Below are positions 30,556 through 39,538 of a DNA stretch of 64,000 bases, one piece after another (within the stretch, counting starts at the first letter, position 1; every line of letters begins with the position of its first letter). The position numbers were made by a program, and so were the translations under genes. The notes under the pieces were generated by a model that ran no database searches, had not been told where the DNA came from, and worked only from the letters and a program-made list of their open reading frames with translations. The stretch lies in contig CAWDBD010000014.1 of assembly GCA_963800395.1 (NCBI GenBank), positions 456,757-520,756 of the forward strand, given 5' to 3'. Origin of the DNA: DASSBG01 sp963800395. Lineage in GTDB: Bacteria > Pseudomonadota > Gammaproteobacteria > Xanthomonadales > Rhodanobacteraceae.

Positions 30556-31994
30556 CAGCTTGCGGCCCAGACAATGATGCCGCTGGTCACAAGCACGATC
30601 CAACTGGTGATGTCGCGCGTGGCAAACATGATGGGATCATCGTGCATTCGGCCTGCTTTTGCCAGCCACCAGACGCGCCCGATCCAGAACGCGAGCAACG
30701 GGCACAGAAGCCACAGCAGCCCCTGATTGCGATACAGCGCATGGCTGGTCGGACTTTCTATATACAAGCCCAGCACCGTGATGCCCGCCAGGCTTGCGCT
30801 GATACCCAGCCACCAGACCATCGACAGATGTCTGGCGCGATAGCCACGACCGCGTGCCTGGTCGACCTTGTCCGTGACAAGGTCGTGCAATTCGGCGTAG
30901 CGCTTGACCAGGCCCAGGCCAAAGAACGTCAGCAGCGAAAGCGCCAGCAGCCACGGGCTGACGGGTACGCCGGTGGCGCCACCGCCGGCCAGGATGCGCA
31001 GTGTGAAAAGTACTGCCAATACCATGACGTCGACGACAATGATGCGCTTCAGGCGCAAGGAATAGGTGAGCGTCAGCAGCAGATAAGCCGCCAGCCATCC
31101 GCTGAATGCGAACGGCAGCAGAAGCAGGGCGGCCAGAAACGATCCGGCGATCAGGCCATTGGCTGCGATCAACCCGTCCTGTACGGGCAAGCGGCCGCTG
31201 GCGAGAGGCCGGAATTTCTTGCGCGGATGGCGGCGGTCGGCGTCCAGATCCAGCAGGTCGTTGCCCAGGTAGGTACCTGATGTACACATTCCGAACAACA
31301 TCCAGGCGACCAGGCATTGTGCAACAAGCGCACCGTCCTCAAGGCGATGGGCGCCGATGAGAGGAACAAACAGCAGCAGGTTTTTTACCCACTGGTGCAG
31401 GCGCAGTGCCCGGGCCCAGGTGCGCAGGCCCCGAGTCTGGCGCGGAAACAGCTTGCCTATGCTGAATGCATTTCTGATGTGCCGCAGCAGCGGCGCACTC
31501 GGGTTGGCCACGATGACGGTTCTGGCATGCGGCCATACGGCCAGGTCACTGCTCGAGTTTCCGGCGTAGTCGAAGCCGCCTTTTCCAAAACGTGTTTCCA
31601 GCGCCCGAGCCTTGGCGCTTCCGGCAAGGTTGGTGACGCCATCACTTGCCAGGATCTCCGAGAAGCAATCCAGGTGATCGGCAATCGGCTGTACCAGCAG
31701 GGCATCGCTGGCGGTTGCCAGCACGCAGGGGCGGGTGGCCTTCTCGGTCCTCACCCACTCCAGGACGCGTGCATCGTAGGGCAGTGTTGCGGCATTCAGT
31801 GTTACCCGCTGCGCTATGTTGCGCTTGAGCACGGCATAGCCCCGCAGCAGCCAGAGCAGCATGGCAAACAGATACAGCGGGTTCTGCTTGATCAGCGCGA
31901 GCGCAGACTCGATACCCACATCGCCAAGAAGCAGGGTGCCGTCCAGATCTACGCAAAGCGGTGTTCGCGCGACATCACTGTCAACCTCGGTCAC
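30555..31994 (-). CDS. HAD phosphatase - UbiA prenyltransferase fusion (DPPR synthase-like)
   Basis: A 479-residue fusion. Residues ~12-190 are a HAD-type hydrolase: CVDLDGTLLLGD (motif I with the DxDGT acids), VLATASDALL (motif II) and DYAGNSSSDLAVW (motif IV). Residues ~195-479 are a UbiA-family membrane domain with the metal-binding GTYLGNDLLDLDADRRHP and FRPLASGRLP, strongly like 5-phosphoribosyl-1-pyrophosphate:decaprenyl-phosphate transferases, which place ribose-5-phosphate on polyprenyl phosphate. The HAD part would remove the 5-phosphate. The GTG start at 31992-31994 overlaps the stop of the acetoacetyl-CoA synthetase gene (GTGA) and the gene flows into the SDR. Function is inferred from motif likeness. 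Confidence 0.83.
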   Translation of the reverse strand: MTEVDSDVARTPLCVDLDGTLLLGDVGIESALALIKQNPLYLFAMLLWLLRGYAVLKRNIAQRVTLNAATLPYDARVLEWVRTEKATRPCVLATASDALLVQPIADHLDCFSEILASDGVTNLAGSAKARALETRFGKGGFDYAGNSSSDLAVWPHARTVIVANPSAPLLRHIRNAFSIGKLFPRQTRGLRTWARALRLHQWVKNLLLFVPLIGAHRLEDGALVAQCLVAWMLFGMCTSGTYLGNDLLDLDADRRHPRKKFRPLASGRLPVQDGLIAANGLIAGSFLAALLLLPFAFSGWLAAYLLLTLTYSLRLKRIIVVDVMVLAVLFTLRILAGGGATGVPVSPWLLALSLLTFFGLGLVKRYAELHDLVTDKVDQARGRGYRARHLSMVWWLGISASLAGITVLGLYIESPTSHALYRNQGLLWLLCPLLAFWIGRVWWLAKAGRMHDDPIMFATRDITSWIVLVTSGIIVWAAS

Positions 31995-33946
31995 GCCTGC
32001 AGCTTCTTCCGCAGCTTGGCATATTCATCCAGAGCCTCGGGATTGGCCAGCGCATCGGTGTTCTTGACGGGTTTGCCGTGGATGGCTGCGCGTACTGCGA
32101 GTTCGGTGATTTTGCCCGAGATGGTGCGCGGAATATCATGCACCTGCAGGATCTTCGCCGGGACGTGCCGAGGCGTGGTATTGGCGCGGATCTGCTTCTT
32201 GATGCGGTCGCACAACTCGTCGTCCAGGGTGACGCCGTCGCGAAGCTTCACGAACAGGATGACGCGTTCGTCGTCTTCCCAGTGCTGCCCCACGGCGACA
32301 CAGTCCAGTACCTGCTCGACCTGTTCGACCTGGCGATAGATTTCAGCGGTGCCAATGCGCACACCACCGGGGTTGAGGGTGGCATCGGAGCGGCCGTAGA
32401 TGATCACGCCGCCGCGCGGGGTAATTTCCACGAAATCGCCGTGGCTCCAGACATTGGGGAACTTGTCGAAGTAGGCATTGCGGTAGCGTTCGCCTGCCGG
32501 GTCGTTCCAGAAGCCGACCGGCATGGAAGGGAAGGGTTTGAGGCAGGACAGCTCACCGGGTTCCCCGCGAACTGGCTGGCCTTCGTCATCCAGTGCCTCG
32601 ACTGCCATGCCCAGTCCGCGACACTGCAGTTCGCCGCGATAGACCGGCAGCAGCGGGTTGCCCAGCGCAAAGCACGACACGATGTCGGTGCCGCCTGAAA
32701 TGGAGGACAGCAGTACCCGATCCTTGATGTCCCGGTAGACGTAATCGAAGCTTTCCGGTGCCAGCGGCGATCCGGTGGACAGGATGGTCTTGAGCTGGGT
32801 GAGCTTGTGCGTTTCAGCCGGGCGCACGCCAGCCTTCTCGGTGGCCGCAATCCACTTGGCGCTGGTGCCGAAGATGCTGATGCCGACCTCGTCGGCCAGG
32901 TCCCACAGGGCGTTGCCGTCGGGGTAGGAGGGCGATCCGTCGTACAGCACCACGCCTGCGCCCACCGCCAGGCTGGAGACCAGCCAGTTCCACATCATCC
33001 AACCGCAGGTGGTGTAGTAGAAAATCTTGTCTTCTCGCTTGAGGTCCGTGTGCAGGACCAGTTCCTTGAGGTGCTGCAACAAGGTGCCGCCGGCGCCGTG
33101 CACGATGCACTTGGGCACACCGGTTGTACCGGAGGAATACATGATGTACAGCGGGTGGTTGAATCCGGTGAGCTGGAACTCGGGCACATGATCGGCCGTA
33201 CCGACGAAATCGGGCCAGGACACGGCATCACGCAGCTCGCTCAAATCGAGAGCATCGCCGGAGTAGGGCACCACCACGAGCTTCTCGATGGAGCTTATCT
33301 TTTTCAGCACACCACGGACTTTTTTCAGGCAGTCGAAGCGCTTGCCGCCGTAGGGGTAGGCGTCGGCGCAGATCAGCACCTTCGGTTCGATCTGGCCGAA
33401 GCGGTCAACCACCCCATTGATGCCGAAATCCGGCGAACAGGATGACCAGGTGGCGCCCAGCGAGGCGGTGGCCAGCATGGCGATCACGGTCTCCGGCATG
33501 TTGGGCATGAAACCGGCGACGCGGTCGCCCATGCCAACGCCGGCCTGCTTCAGTGCCTGTGTCATGCGGCCGACTTCCGCATTCAGCTCGGCATAGCTCA
33601 ACTGGCGCTTGTGGCCCCACTCGTTGCGAAAAATGAGGGCCGGCTTGTCGTCGTTGAAGCGCAGCAGGTTCTTGGCGAAGTTGAGCTTGACGCCGGGGTA
33701 GAAGCGCGCGCCCGGCATCTTGTCGGCATCCACCAGGACCGGCTCGAAATCGCCCGAGGCACGAATGCCGCAGAATTCCCAGACCAGGGGCCAGAATCGT
33801 TCGGGCTGACGGACGGAGAAGTCGTACAGTGGCGCATACGACTGGATGTCGTCGTTATTTGTCTGCTCGCTGACGAAACGCACGAAGCGCTTCATGTTGG
33901 CTCGCTCGATGCGATCCTGGCTGGGTGCCCAGATGGGTTTGTTCAT
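31991..33946 (-). CDS. aacS: Acetoacetyl-CoA synthetase
   Basis: An ATP-dependent acyl-CoA ligase of 651 residues converting acetoacetate to acetoacetyl-CoA, useful in ketone-body or leucine catabolism and polyester metabolism. It shows the adenylation core IMYSSGTTGVPKCIVHGAGG, the early ARFYPGVKLNFAKNLLR, and the catalytic tail IIYGRSDATLNPGGVRIGTAEIYRQ with the lysine-bearing RTISGKITELAVRAAIHGKP. These details, and the length, fit acetoacetyl-CoA synthetase better than acetyl-CoA synthetase. Start is at MNKPIWAPS (33944-33946). Its stop overlaps the next gene's GTG, an unexpected link to the HAD-UbiA fusion. Confidence 0.9.
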   Translation of the reverse strand: MNKPIWAPSQDRIERANMKRFVRFVSEQTNNDDIQSYAPLYDFSVRQPERFWPLVWEFCGIRASGDFEPVLVDADKMPGARFYPGVKLNFAKNLLRFNDDKPALIFRNEWGHKRQLSYAELNAEVGRMTQALKQAGVGMGDRVAGFMPNMPETVIAMLATASLGATWSSCSPDFGINGVVDRFGQIEPKVLICADAYPYGGKRFDCLKKVRGVLKKISSIEKLVVVPYSGDALDLSELRDAVSWPDFVGTADHVPEFQLTGFNHPLYIMYSSGTTGVPKCIVHGAGGTLLQHLKELVLHTDLKREDKIFYYTTCGWMMWNWLVSSLAVGAGVVLYDGSPSYPDGNALWDLADEVGISIFGTSAKWIAATEKAGVRPAETHKLTQLKTILSTGSPLAPESFDYVYRDIKDRVLLSSISGGTDIVSCFALGNPLLPVYRGELQCRGLGMAVEALDDEGQPVRGEPGELSCLKPFPSMPVGFWNDPAGERYRNAYFDKFPNVWSHGDFVEITPRGGVIIYGRSDATLNPGGVRIGTAEIYRQVEQVEQVLDCVAVGQHWEDDERVILFVKLRDGVTLDDELCDRIKKQIRANTTPRHVPAKILQVHDIPRTISGKITELAVRAAIHGKPVKNTDALANPEALDEYAKLRKKLQA

Positions 33947-34068
33947 CGTCTCCGGTTTCCTTTTCCGGCGCCTCGGTCCTGCGCCCTGTGCCATGTACGA
34001 AGATACCAGTTGTCGGCGTGTCCAGGTAGGCCGGAAATGCCTGCGCTGGTCCTTCTCATGGGAGTTTG

Positions 34069-35013
34069 CTAGCCCAGCGCGGCTTCCAGCTCGGGAATGA
34101 TCTTGAACAGGTCGCCGGTGAGTCCGAAGTCGGCGATCTCGAAGATCGGAGCCTCGGGGTCCTTGTTGATGGCGACGATGGTGCCGGCGTCCTTGATGCC
34201 GGTCAGATGCTGGATGGCCCCGGAAATGCCGAAGGCAATATACAGCTCCGGCGAGATGATCTTGCCGGTCTGGCCAACCTGCATGTCGTTGGGGCAGTAG
34301 CCGGCGTCGACGGCAGCGCGTGATGCGCCCACGGCAGCACCGACTTTGTCGGCAAACTTGTAGATGATGTCGAAGTTTTCCTTCGAGCCGACCCCGCGGC
34401 CGCCGGACACGACCTTGGCGGCGCTTTGCAGGTCGGGGCGATCACTGTCGCCTTGTTTCAATTCCACAAAACGGGTGTGCGAGGGCAGATCGGCATCAAT
34501 GTCCAGGCTTTCGATCGGAGCCTGATTGTCGCTGCTGGACGCCGTCGCCCAGGATGCGGTGCGCACGGTGGCGATAACGATATCGTCCTGCTTGACTTCC
34601 ACGTTGATGATGGCATTGCCGGCATACACCGGGCGGGTGAAGGCATGGCTGCCCTCGACACTCATGACGTCGCTCACCTGGCCGACACCCAGCAGGGCAG
34701 CAACACGCGGCATCAGGTCCTTGCCGAAGGTGGTCGATGGTGCCAGCACATGGCTGTAGCCTTCGGCTGCCTTGACGATTTGCGGCGCGTAGATCGCGGC
34801 CAGGGCATTTTTGTTCTCGGCGCGTGCCACTGTCAGCACCTTGCTGACGCCGTCAATTTTCGCGGCTTCGGCAGCAATGGCATCGGGGCTTTCGGCCAGC
34901 ACCATGACGTCGATGGATTCGGGCTTGATGGCGTTGGCACAGCTGATGGCGCGCGCAGTGGCGGAGTTGAGCTGGCCGTCGAGATGTTCGGCGATGACGA
35001 GAATTTTGCTCAT
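34069..35013 (-). CDS. etfA: Electron transfer flavoprotein subunit alpha
   Basis: The FAD-carrying alpha subunit of ETF, which moves electrons from acyl-CoA dehydrogenases to the quinone pool through ETF-QO. The 314-residue protein begins MSKILVIAEHLDGQLNSATA and has the FAD motif region VVSGGRGVGSKENFDIIYKF, ASRAAVDAGYCPNDMQVGQTGK, YIAFGISGAIQHLTGIKDAG and VAINKDPEAPIFEIADFG. It lies downstream of etfB on the same strand, separated by 163 bases with a REP-like motif, so the two may be transcribed together or have separate promoters. Confidence 0.96.
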   Translation of the reverse strand: MSKILVIAEHLDGQLNSATARAISCANAIKPESIDVMVLAESPDAIAAEAAKIDGVSKVLTVARAENKNALAAIYAPQIVKAAEGYSHVLAPSTTFGKDLMPRVAALLGVGQVSDVMSVEGSHAFTRPVYAGNAIINVEVKQDDIVIATVRTASWATASSSDNQAPIESLDIDADLPSHTRFVELKQGDSDRPDLQSAAKVVSGGRGVGSKENFDIIYKFADKVGAAVGASRAAVDAGYCPNDMQVGQTGKIISPELYIAFGISGAIQHLTGIKDAGTIVAINKDPEAPIFEIADFGLTGDLFKIIPELEAALG

Positions 35014-35059
35014 GATGTCGTCCTGGTGTGTCTGATGGTTGTGCTGCTATTTTCAAAAT

Positions 35060-35100
35060 GGATCCCGGGTTCCGCCTGCGGCGGCCCCAGGATGACGGAG
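35060..35100. repeat. REP-like GGATCCCGGG...AGGATGACGG motif between etfB and etfA
   Basis: An imperfect palindrome reading GGATCCCGGGTTCCGCCTGC then GGCGGCCCCAGGATGACGG, of the same general kind as the intergenic elements near 5738 and in the 1-2.5 kb array. It may stabilise or shorten the message between etfB and etfA. Confidence 0.55.
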
Positions 35101-35176
35101 GGGCCTGTCCGACGCTTGACCGGGTGACGTTGGGTCCGGTCCCCATTGAATGGAGCGTTGTCGCACGGCAGCACGT

Positions 35177-35923
35177 CTACAAAAGCCCCTTGTCCCTGAG
35201 CGCTGCGACCAGCGCGGCGGCGTCTGCCACCATCTCGCCCTTGCTGCGCTTGGGTGGCGGTGCGTAGTGGGTGGTCTTGATGTGACCGCCGGATTGGACG
35301 CCCAGATCGTCCATGGACAATTCTTCGATGGGTTTCTTCTTGGCCTTCATGATGTCGGGCAGCTTGATGAAGCGCGGCTCGTTCAGGCGCAGGTCCGTAG
35401 TAATGACGGCTGGCAGGTCCACTTCATCAACTTCCAGTCCGGCATCGACCTCGCGGGTGACGGTGGCCTTGCCATCGCTGATGTCCAGCTTGCTGGCAAA
35501 GGTGGCCTGCGGCCGATCCCACAGCGCGGCCAGCATCTGGCCGGTCTGGCTGCAGTCATCGTCGATGGCCTGTTTGCCCAGGATGACAAGTTCCGGCTGT
35601 TCCTTCTCGATCAGCTTGAGAAAGGTTCGTGCTGCGGTCAGCGGGTTGACGGGGTCGGCGCTCTTGACGTGGATGGCGCGGTCCGCACCCATGGCCAGGC
35701 CATTGCGCAGGTGGGAGGTGAGGTCATCGGGGCCGATGCTGGCAATCACCACTTCATCGGCAGTGCCTTGTTCGCGCAAACGCAGCGCTTCTTCCAGCGC
35801 GATGTCGTCGAACGGGTTGGGCGACAGCTTGACGCCATCGGTGATGACGCCGCTGCCGTCGGGCTTGACCTTGACGCGCACGTTGTAATCGACAACGCGC
35901 TTGTAGCCGACCAGAATTTTCAT
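35177..35923 (-). CDS. etfB: Electron transfer flavoprotein subunit beta
   Basis: The AMP-binding beta subunit of ETF, paired with etfA. The 248-residue protein begins MKILVGYKRVVDYNVRVKVK and includes NPFDDIALEEALRL, the AMP-site region GKQAIDDDCSQTGQMLAALW, and the recognition-loop neighbourhood VDLPAVITTDLRLNEPRFIKLP used to dock partner dehydrogenases, then ends KGEMVADAAALVAALRDKG. The start is the ATG at 35921-35923, which fits the family N-terminus. Confidence 0.96.
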   Translation of the reverse strand: MKILVGYKRVVDYNVRVKVKPDGSGVITDGVKLSPNPFDDIALEEALRLREQGTADEVVIASIGPDDLTSHLRNGLAMGADRAIHVKSADPVNPLTAARTFLKLIEKEQPELVILGKQAIDDDCSQTGQMLAALWDRPQATFASKLDISDGKATVTREVDAGLEVDEVDLPAVITTDLRLNEPRFIKLPDIMKAKKKPIEELSMDDLGVQSGGHIKTTHYAPPPKRSKGEMVADAAALVAALRDKGLL

Positions 35924-36025
35924 GAATCGTCGTCCTCGTTCCAGGGTGGCGGCGTGCATGCAGCGACGCCAGCGCAAAGGGAGACAATTCTAACAGGGTA
36001 GGCCCGTGCGGGCATGTGCTGTCGA

Positions 36026-36069
36026 CTGCGCAGGGTGCAGCGTGGCTCGCGAATCTGCACCCTGCGCAG
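36026..36069. terminator. Hairpin with perfect 14-bp arms
   Basis: CTGCGCAGGGTGCA at 36026-36039 is matched exactly by its inverse at 36056-36069 around a 16-base loop. It lies just beyond the 3' end of the minus-strand membrane gene and before etfB, so it probably ends that transcript; no T run follows. Confidence 0.6.
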
Positions 36070-36078
36070 CCGCTTGCG

Positions 36079-36474
36079 TCATTGCAAGGCGGCAGCGACG
36101 CGTCTGCGCGAACTCAGCCTCGCGCCAAGCACGGTAGACGGCAGCAGAAGAATCAGGAAGCTGAGGTGGTACCAGAGCGGCATCACATCCCAGTATTGAA
36201 GCTGCACGAAGATACCGACCGCCAGCAGGATCAGGCCGAGCACCACACCGGCGCTCATGGCGCGTGCTTGCGCGATGCGCCCTGCGACCCAGCCGGAAAT
36301 GATGGAGAACGCCACGCTGAGTGCCAGTATCAGCGCCAGCATGCCGGTGCTTCCGGTCGACCCGTCGCTATTGAAATACTGCGGAAAGGCCGTCGAGATT
36401 ACAGCGTTGTTGCCCAGGAAAAGTACCGTCCAGAAAATGAAACCCGCCACTACTGCAATAACCAGTCGCATCAT
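36079..36474 (-). CDS. Four-helix membrane protein of unknown function
   Basis: A 131-residue membrane protein with four hydrophobic helices: LVIAVVAGFIFWTVLFLGNN, LALILALSVAFSIISGWVAG, VVLGLILLAVGIFVQL and LSFLILLLPSTVLGARL. The start is one of two tandem ATGs at 36469-36474, after GGGGA. I do not recognise a family; short hydrophobic proteins of this build are often annotated only as hypothetical. It is divergent from yoaA, with a 60-base gap between the start codons. Confidence 0.65.
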   Translation of the reverse strand: MMRLVIAVVAGFIFWTVLFLGNNAVISTAFPQYFNSDGSTGSTGMLALILALSVAFSIISGWVAGRIAQARAMSAGVVLGLILLAVGIFVQLQYWDVMPLWYHLSFLILLLPSTVLGARLSSRRRVAAALQ

Positions 36475-36534
36475 GATCGCGTCCCCGCATTTGGATGGAG
36501 TACAAATCATAGTCCGCATTCTGGCGGAGTTGTT

Positions 36535-38533
36535 ATGGTTTCGTTGCGGGCCCGGGTCGGCGATACTGGCGTGATGGATGATCAAGCCAAGCCTGCCCAG
36601 TTGCTGGGCGCTGAAGGCCCGTTTGCGCGGGAACTGAGCAATTTTGCCCCGCGGGTCGTGCAGCAGCGCATGGCCACCGCGGTAGGCACCGCGATCGAGC
36701 AGTCGGATACCCTGGTGGTCGAGGCCGGCACCGGGACCGGCAAGACCTTTGCCTATCTGGTGCCTGCCATCCTGTCCGGCCAGCGGGTGATCGTGTCGAC
36801 CGGCACCAAGGCGCTTCAGGATCAGCTTTTTCATCGCGATGTGCCGCGCGTGCAGAAGGTGCTGGGGGTCCCGTTCAAGGCCAGTCTGCTGAAGGGGCGC
36901 GCCAATTATCTATGCCTGTACAGGCTGGACCAGACCCGTCATGAGGCGCCGCCAGCCGGCTCGGCGCTGGCGACCGATCTGGCACAGGTCGAGGCGTGGT
37001 CGCAACGTACCCGCAGCGGGGACCGCATGGAGCTGGTTGAGGTGCCCGAGGATTCGGCCATCTGGCCCAGGGTGACCTCGACGGTGGACAACTGCCTGGC
37101 CAGCGAATGCCCGTTTTTTGACGATTGCCATGTATACAAGGCGCGTCGCAAGGCACAGGATTCCGACCTCGTGGTGGTCAATCACCACCTCTTGCTGGCC
37201 GACATGGCGCTCAAGGTGGAAGGGTTTGGTGACATCCTGCCCGAGGCCCAGGCCTTTGTCCTGGACGAGGCCCATCAGGTGCCGGCGCTGGCCGGACAGT
37301 TCTTTTCGCAGTCAGTCAGCGCGCGCCAGATCAGCGAACTGGTCAAGGACAGCTACGCCGAGTGCGGCGAGGTATCGGCGGCGCTGGCCGAGCTGAACGA
37401 GCCACTTGGGGCAACTGGAAGCGCAGCTGAAAAAGGCACGGCTGGCGATGCAGGCGCTGGTGCCGCGCGGCACCTTTGCCGACATCGAGGCCAATGCCGG
37501 GGCATTGACTGCCATCGAAGAACTGGCGCAGCGCCTGCAGGCGGTGGTCGAGGCCCTGTCTGTTCAGGCTGATCGCTCGCGTGGCATGGACTCGGTATAT
37601 TCGCGCGCGCAATTGCTTCTCAGCCGCCTGGGTCGATTGCTGCACAAGCCCGGCACGGGCGACGATGACGACGAGTCGCTTGATGGTGAGGTGCGCTGGT
37701 ACGAGACCAGCCGTTTCGGCTTCGTGCTCAGCGTGACACCGCTGGATCTGGCCACGCCGTTGCGGCGCATGCGCGAGAGTACCGGAGCGGCCTGGATTTT
37801 CACCTCGGCAACGCTCTCGGTGGCCGGTCGTTTTGATCACTTTTCGCGCCAGATGGGGCTGGACGATCCGCAGACGCTTTGCCTGGACAGTCCTTTCGAT
37901 TTTGCCCGCCAGTCGCTGCTGTACTTGCCCAGCGGTCTGCCCGATCCGCGTGATCGCGACTATACCGATCGCGTCATCGACATGGTGCGGCCGGTACTGG
38001 ACGCTGCCGGCGGGCGCAGCTTCGTGCTGTTCACCTCGCATCGAGCCTTGCGCCGCGCCGAGGAACTGCTGCGTGATTCCCTGCCGTATCCGCTGCTGGT
38101 GCAGGGCAGTGCGCCACGCAACAGCCTGCTGGAGCAGTTTCGCGAGGCCGGCAACGCGGTTTTGCTGGGCGCGGCCACGTTCTGGGAAGGGGTGGATGTG
38201 GCCGGCGAGGCCCTGAGTTGCGTGATCATCGACAAGTTGCCCTTCGCGGCACCGGGCGACCCGGTACGCGAAGCGCGCATGAATGCCATTCGCGAGACCG
38301 GCGGCAGTCCGTTTACCGACATGCAGGTGCCGGAGGCGGCGATTGCGCTGAAGCAGGGTTGCGGACGCCTGATCCGCGACGTCAATGACCGCGGTGTATT
38401 GATGCTGTGTGACCCGAGGCTGCTTGGCAAAGGCTACGGACGCCTGTTCCTCAACAGTCTGCCGCCCATGCGCCAGACCCGGGACCTGCACGACGTGCAA
38501 GCGCTTCTTTGCCCCCGAGTAGGGTGCTGCTGA
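36535..38533 (+). CDS. yoaA: DinG-family ATP-dependent DNA helicase YoaA (one frameshift)
   Basis: An iron-sulfur XPD-type 5'-3' helicase involved in replication-fork repair. Walker A is VEAGTGTGKTFAYLVPA, the DEAH box VLDEAHQVPAL, and the cluster cysteines are in NYLCLYR and DNCLASECPFFDDC. Motif VI is IALKQGCGRLIRDVNDRG. The frame changes at about 37402-37412 near a GGGG run between ALAELNE and QLEAQLKKA; repairing it gives about 665 residues. GGAG at 36526-36529 supports the ATG at 36535, though family homology begins near the ATG at 36574. Its last codons (VGCC and stop) come from the palindromic repeat. tsaB follows, as in E. coli. Confidence 0.88.
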
Positions 38534-39413
38534 GCAACGCGGCCATGGCCCGACGAGGCCTTGAGCCGATGTAGGGTGCTGCTGAGCAACGCGAAGCGCA
38601 CCGCGGCGCGAAATGCAAATGGCCCTTCACGCGCCGGGGTGCTTTTCGAGAAAGGGGACATGCGTGTCTTTGCAGGGTGCTTCGGTTGTGCACGATGCGC
38701 CGGGCCCCAATCGATGGTGCGCTTCGCTGCGCTCAGCAGCACCCTACGGCTTTCGTCTGGCAAGGGCGCATTTCGACGGAGCCTTGAGTTGGGTAGGGTG
38801 CTGCTGAGCAACGCGAAGCGCACCGCTGCGCGAAATGCAAATGGCCCTTCACGCGCCGGGGTGCTTTTCGAGAAAGGGGACATGCGTGTCTTTGCAGGGT
38901 GCTTCGGTTGTGCACGATGCGCCGGGCCCCGATCGATGGTGCGCTTCGCTGCGCTCAGCAGCACCCTACGGCTTTCGTCTGGCAAGGGCGCATTTCGACG
39001 GAGCCTTGAGTTGGGTAGGGTGCTGCTGAGCAACGCGAAGCGCACCGCTGCGCGAAATGCAAATGGCCCTTCACGCGCCGGGGTGCTTTTCGAGAAAGGG
39101 GACATGCGTGTCTTTGCAGGGTGCTTCGGTTGTGCACGATGCGCCGGGCCCCGATCGATGGTGCGCTTCGCTGCGCTCAGCAGCACCCTACGGCTTTCGT
39201 CTGGCAAGGGCGCATTTCGACGGAGCCTTGAGTTGGGTAGGGTGCTGCTGAGCAACGCGAAGCGCACCGCTGCGCGAAATGCAAATGGCCCTTCACGCGC
39301 CGGGGTGCTTTTCGAGAAAGGGGACATGCGTGTCTTTGCAGGGTGCTTCGGTTGTGCACGATGCGCCGGGCCCCGATCGATGGTGCGCTTCGCTGCGCTC
39401 AGCAGCACCCTAC
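38519..39413. repeat. 222-bp tandem repeat array, four copies, with 32-bp inverted termini
   Basis: Copies start at 38571, 38793, 39015 and 39237, exactly 222 bp apart; a truncated copy starts at 38519. Each has a left arm GTAGGGTGCTGCTGAGCAAC (32 bp, e.g. 38571-38602) and a right arm ending CAGCAGCACCCTAC (38716-38747), around a ~113-bp centre that includes CTTTTCGAGAAAGGGGACAT. A 45-bp linker joins the copies. The right arm reverse-complemented is identical to the left arm used in the 309-bp array at 12.1 kb. Because 222 is divisible by three, both strands show long open frames here that are not genes. It fills the gap between yoaA and tsaB. Confidence 0.92.
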
Positions 39414-39538
39414 AGGTTTTGTCTGGCACGGCGCGCTGCGTTCGGCAGCACTTGCGTAGTTATAATGATGTCTGTTGTGCGCATCGGCTGGCTCAATGCC
39501 ATGCGACGGTTCCCTACAGGCAGTGAGTGTGTGAATAG

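Noticed and set aside
36016..36534. Extended N-terminus of yoaA reaching back to 36016
   Set aside because: The extension overlaps the opposite-strand membrane gene and lacks helicase features; a GGAG site at 36526 supports a later start.
38434..39526. Two long overlapping open frames (331 codons minus, 321 plus) across the 222-bp array
   Set aside because: They exist only because the 222-bp period is divisible by three. The protein repeats exactly with the DNA and shows no fold features.
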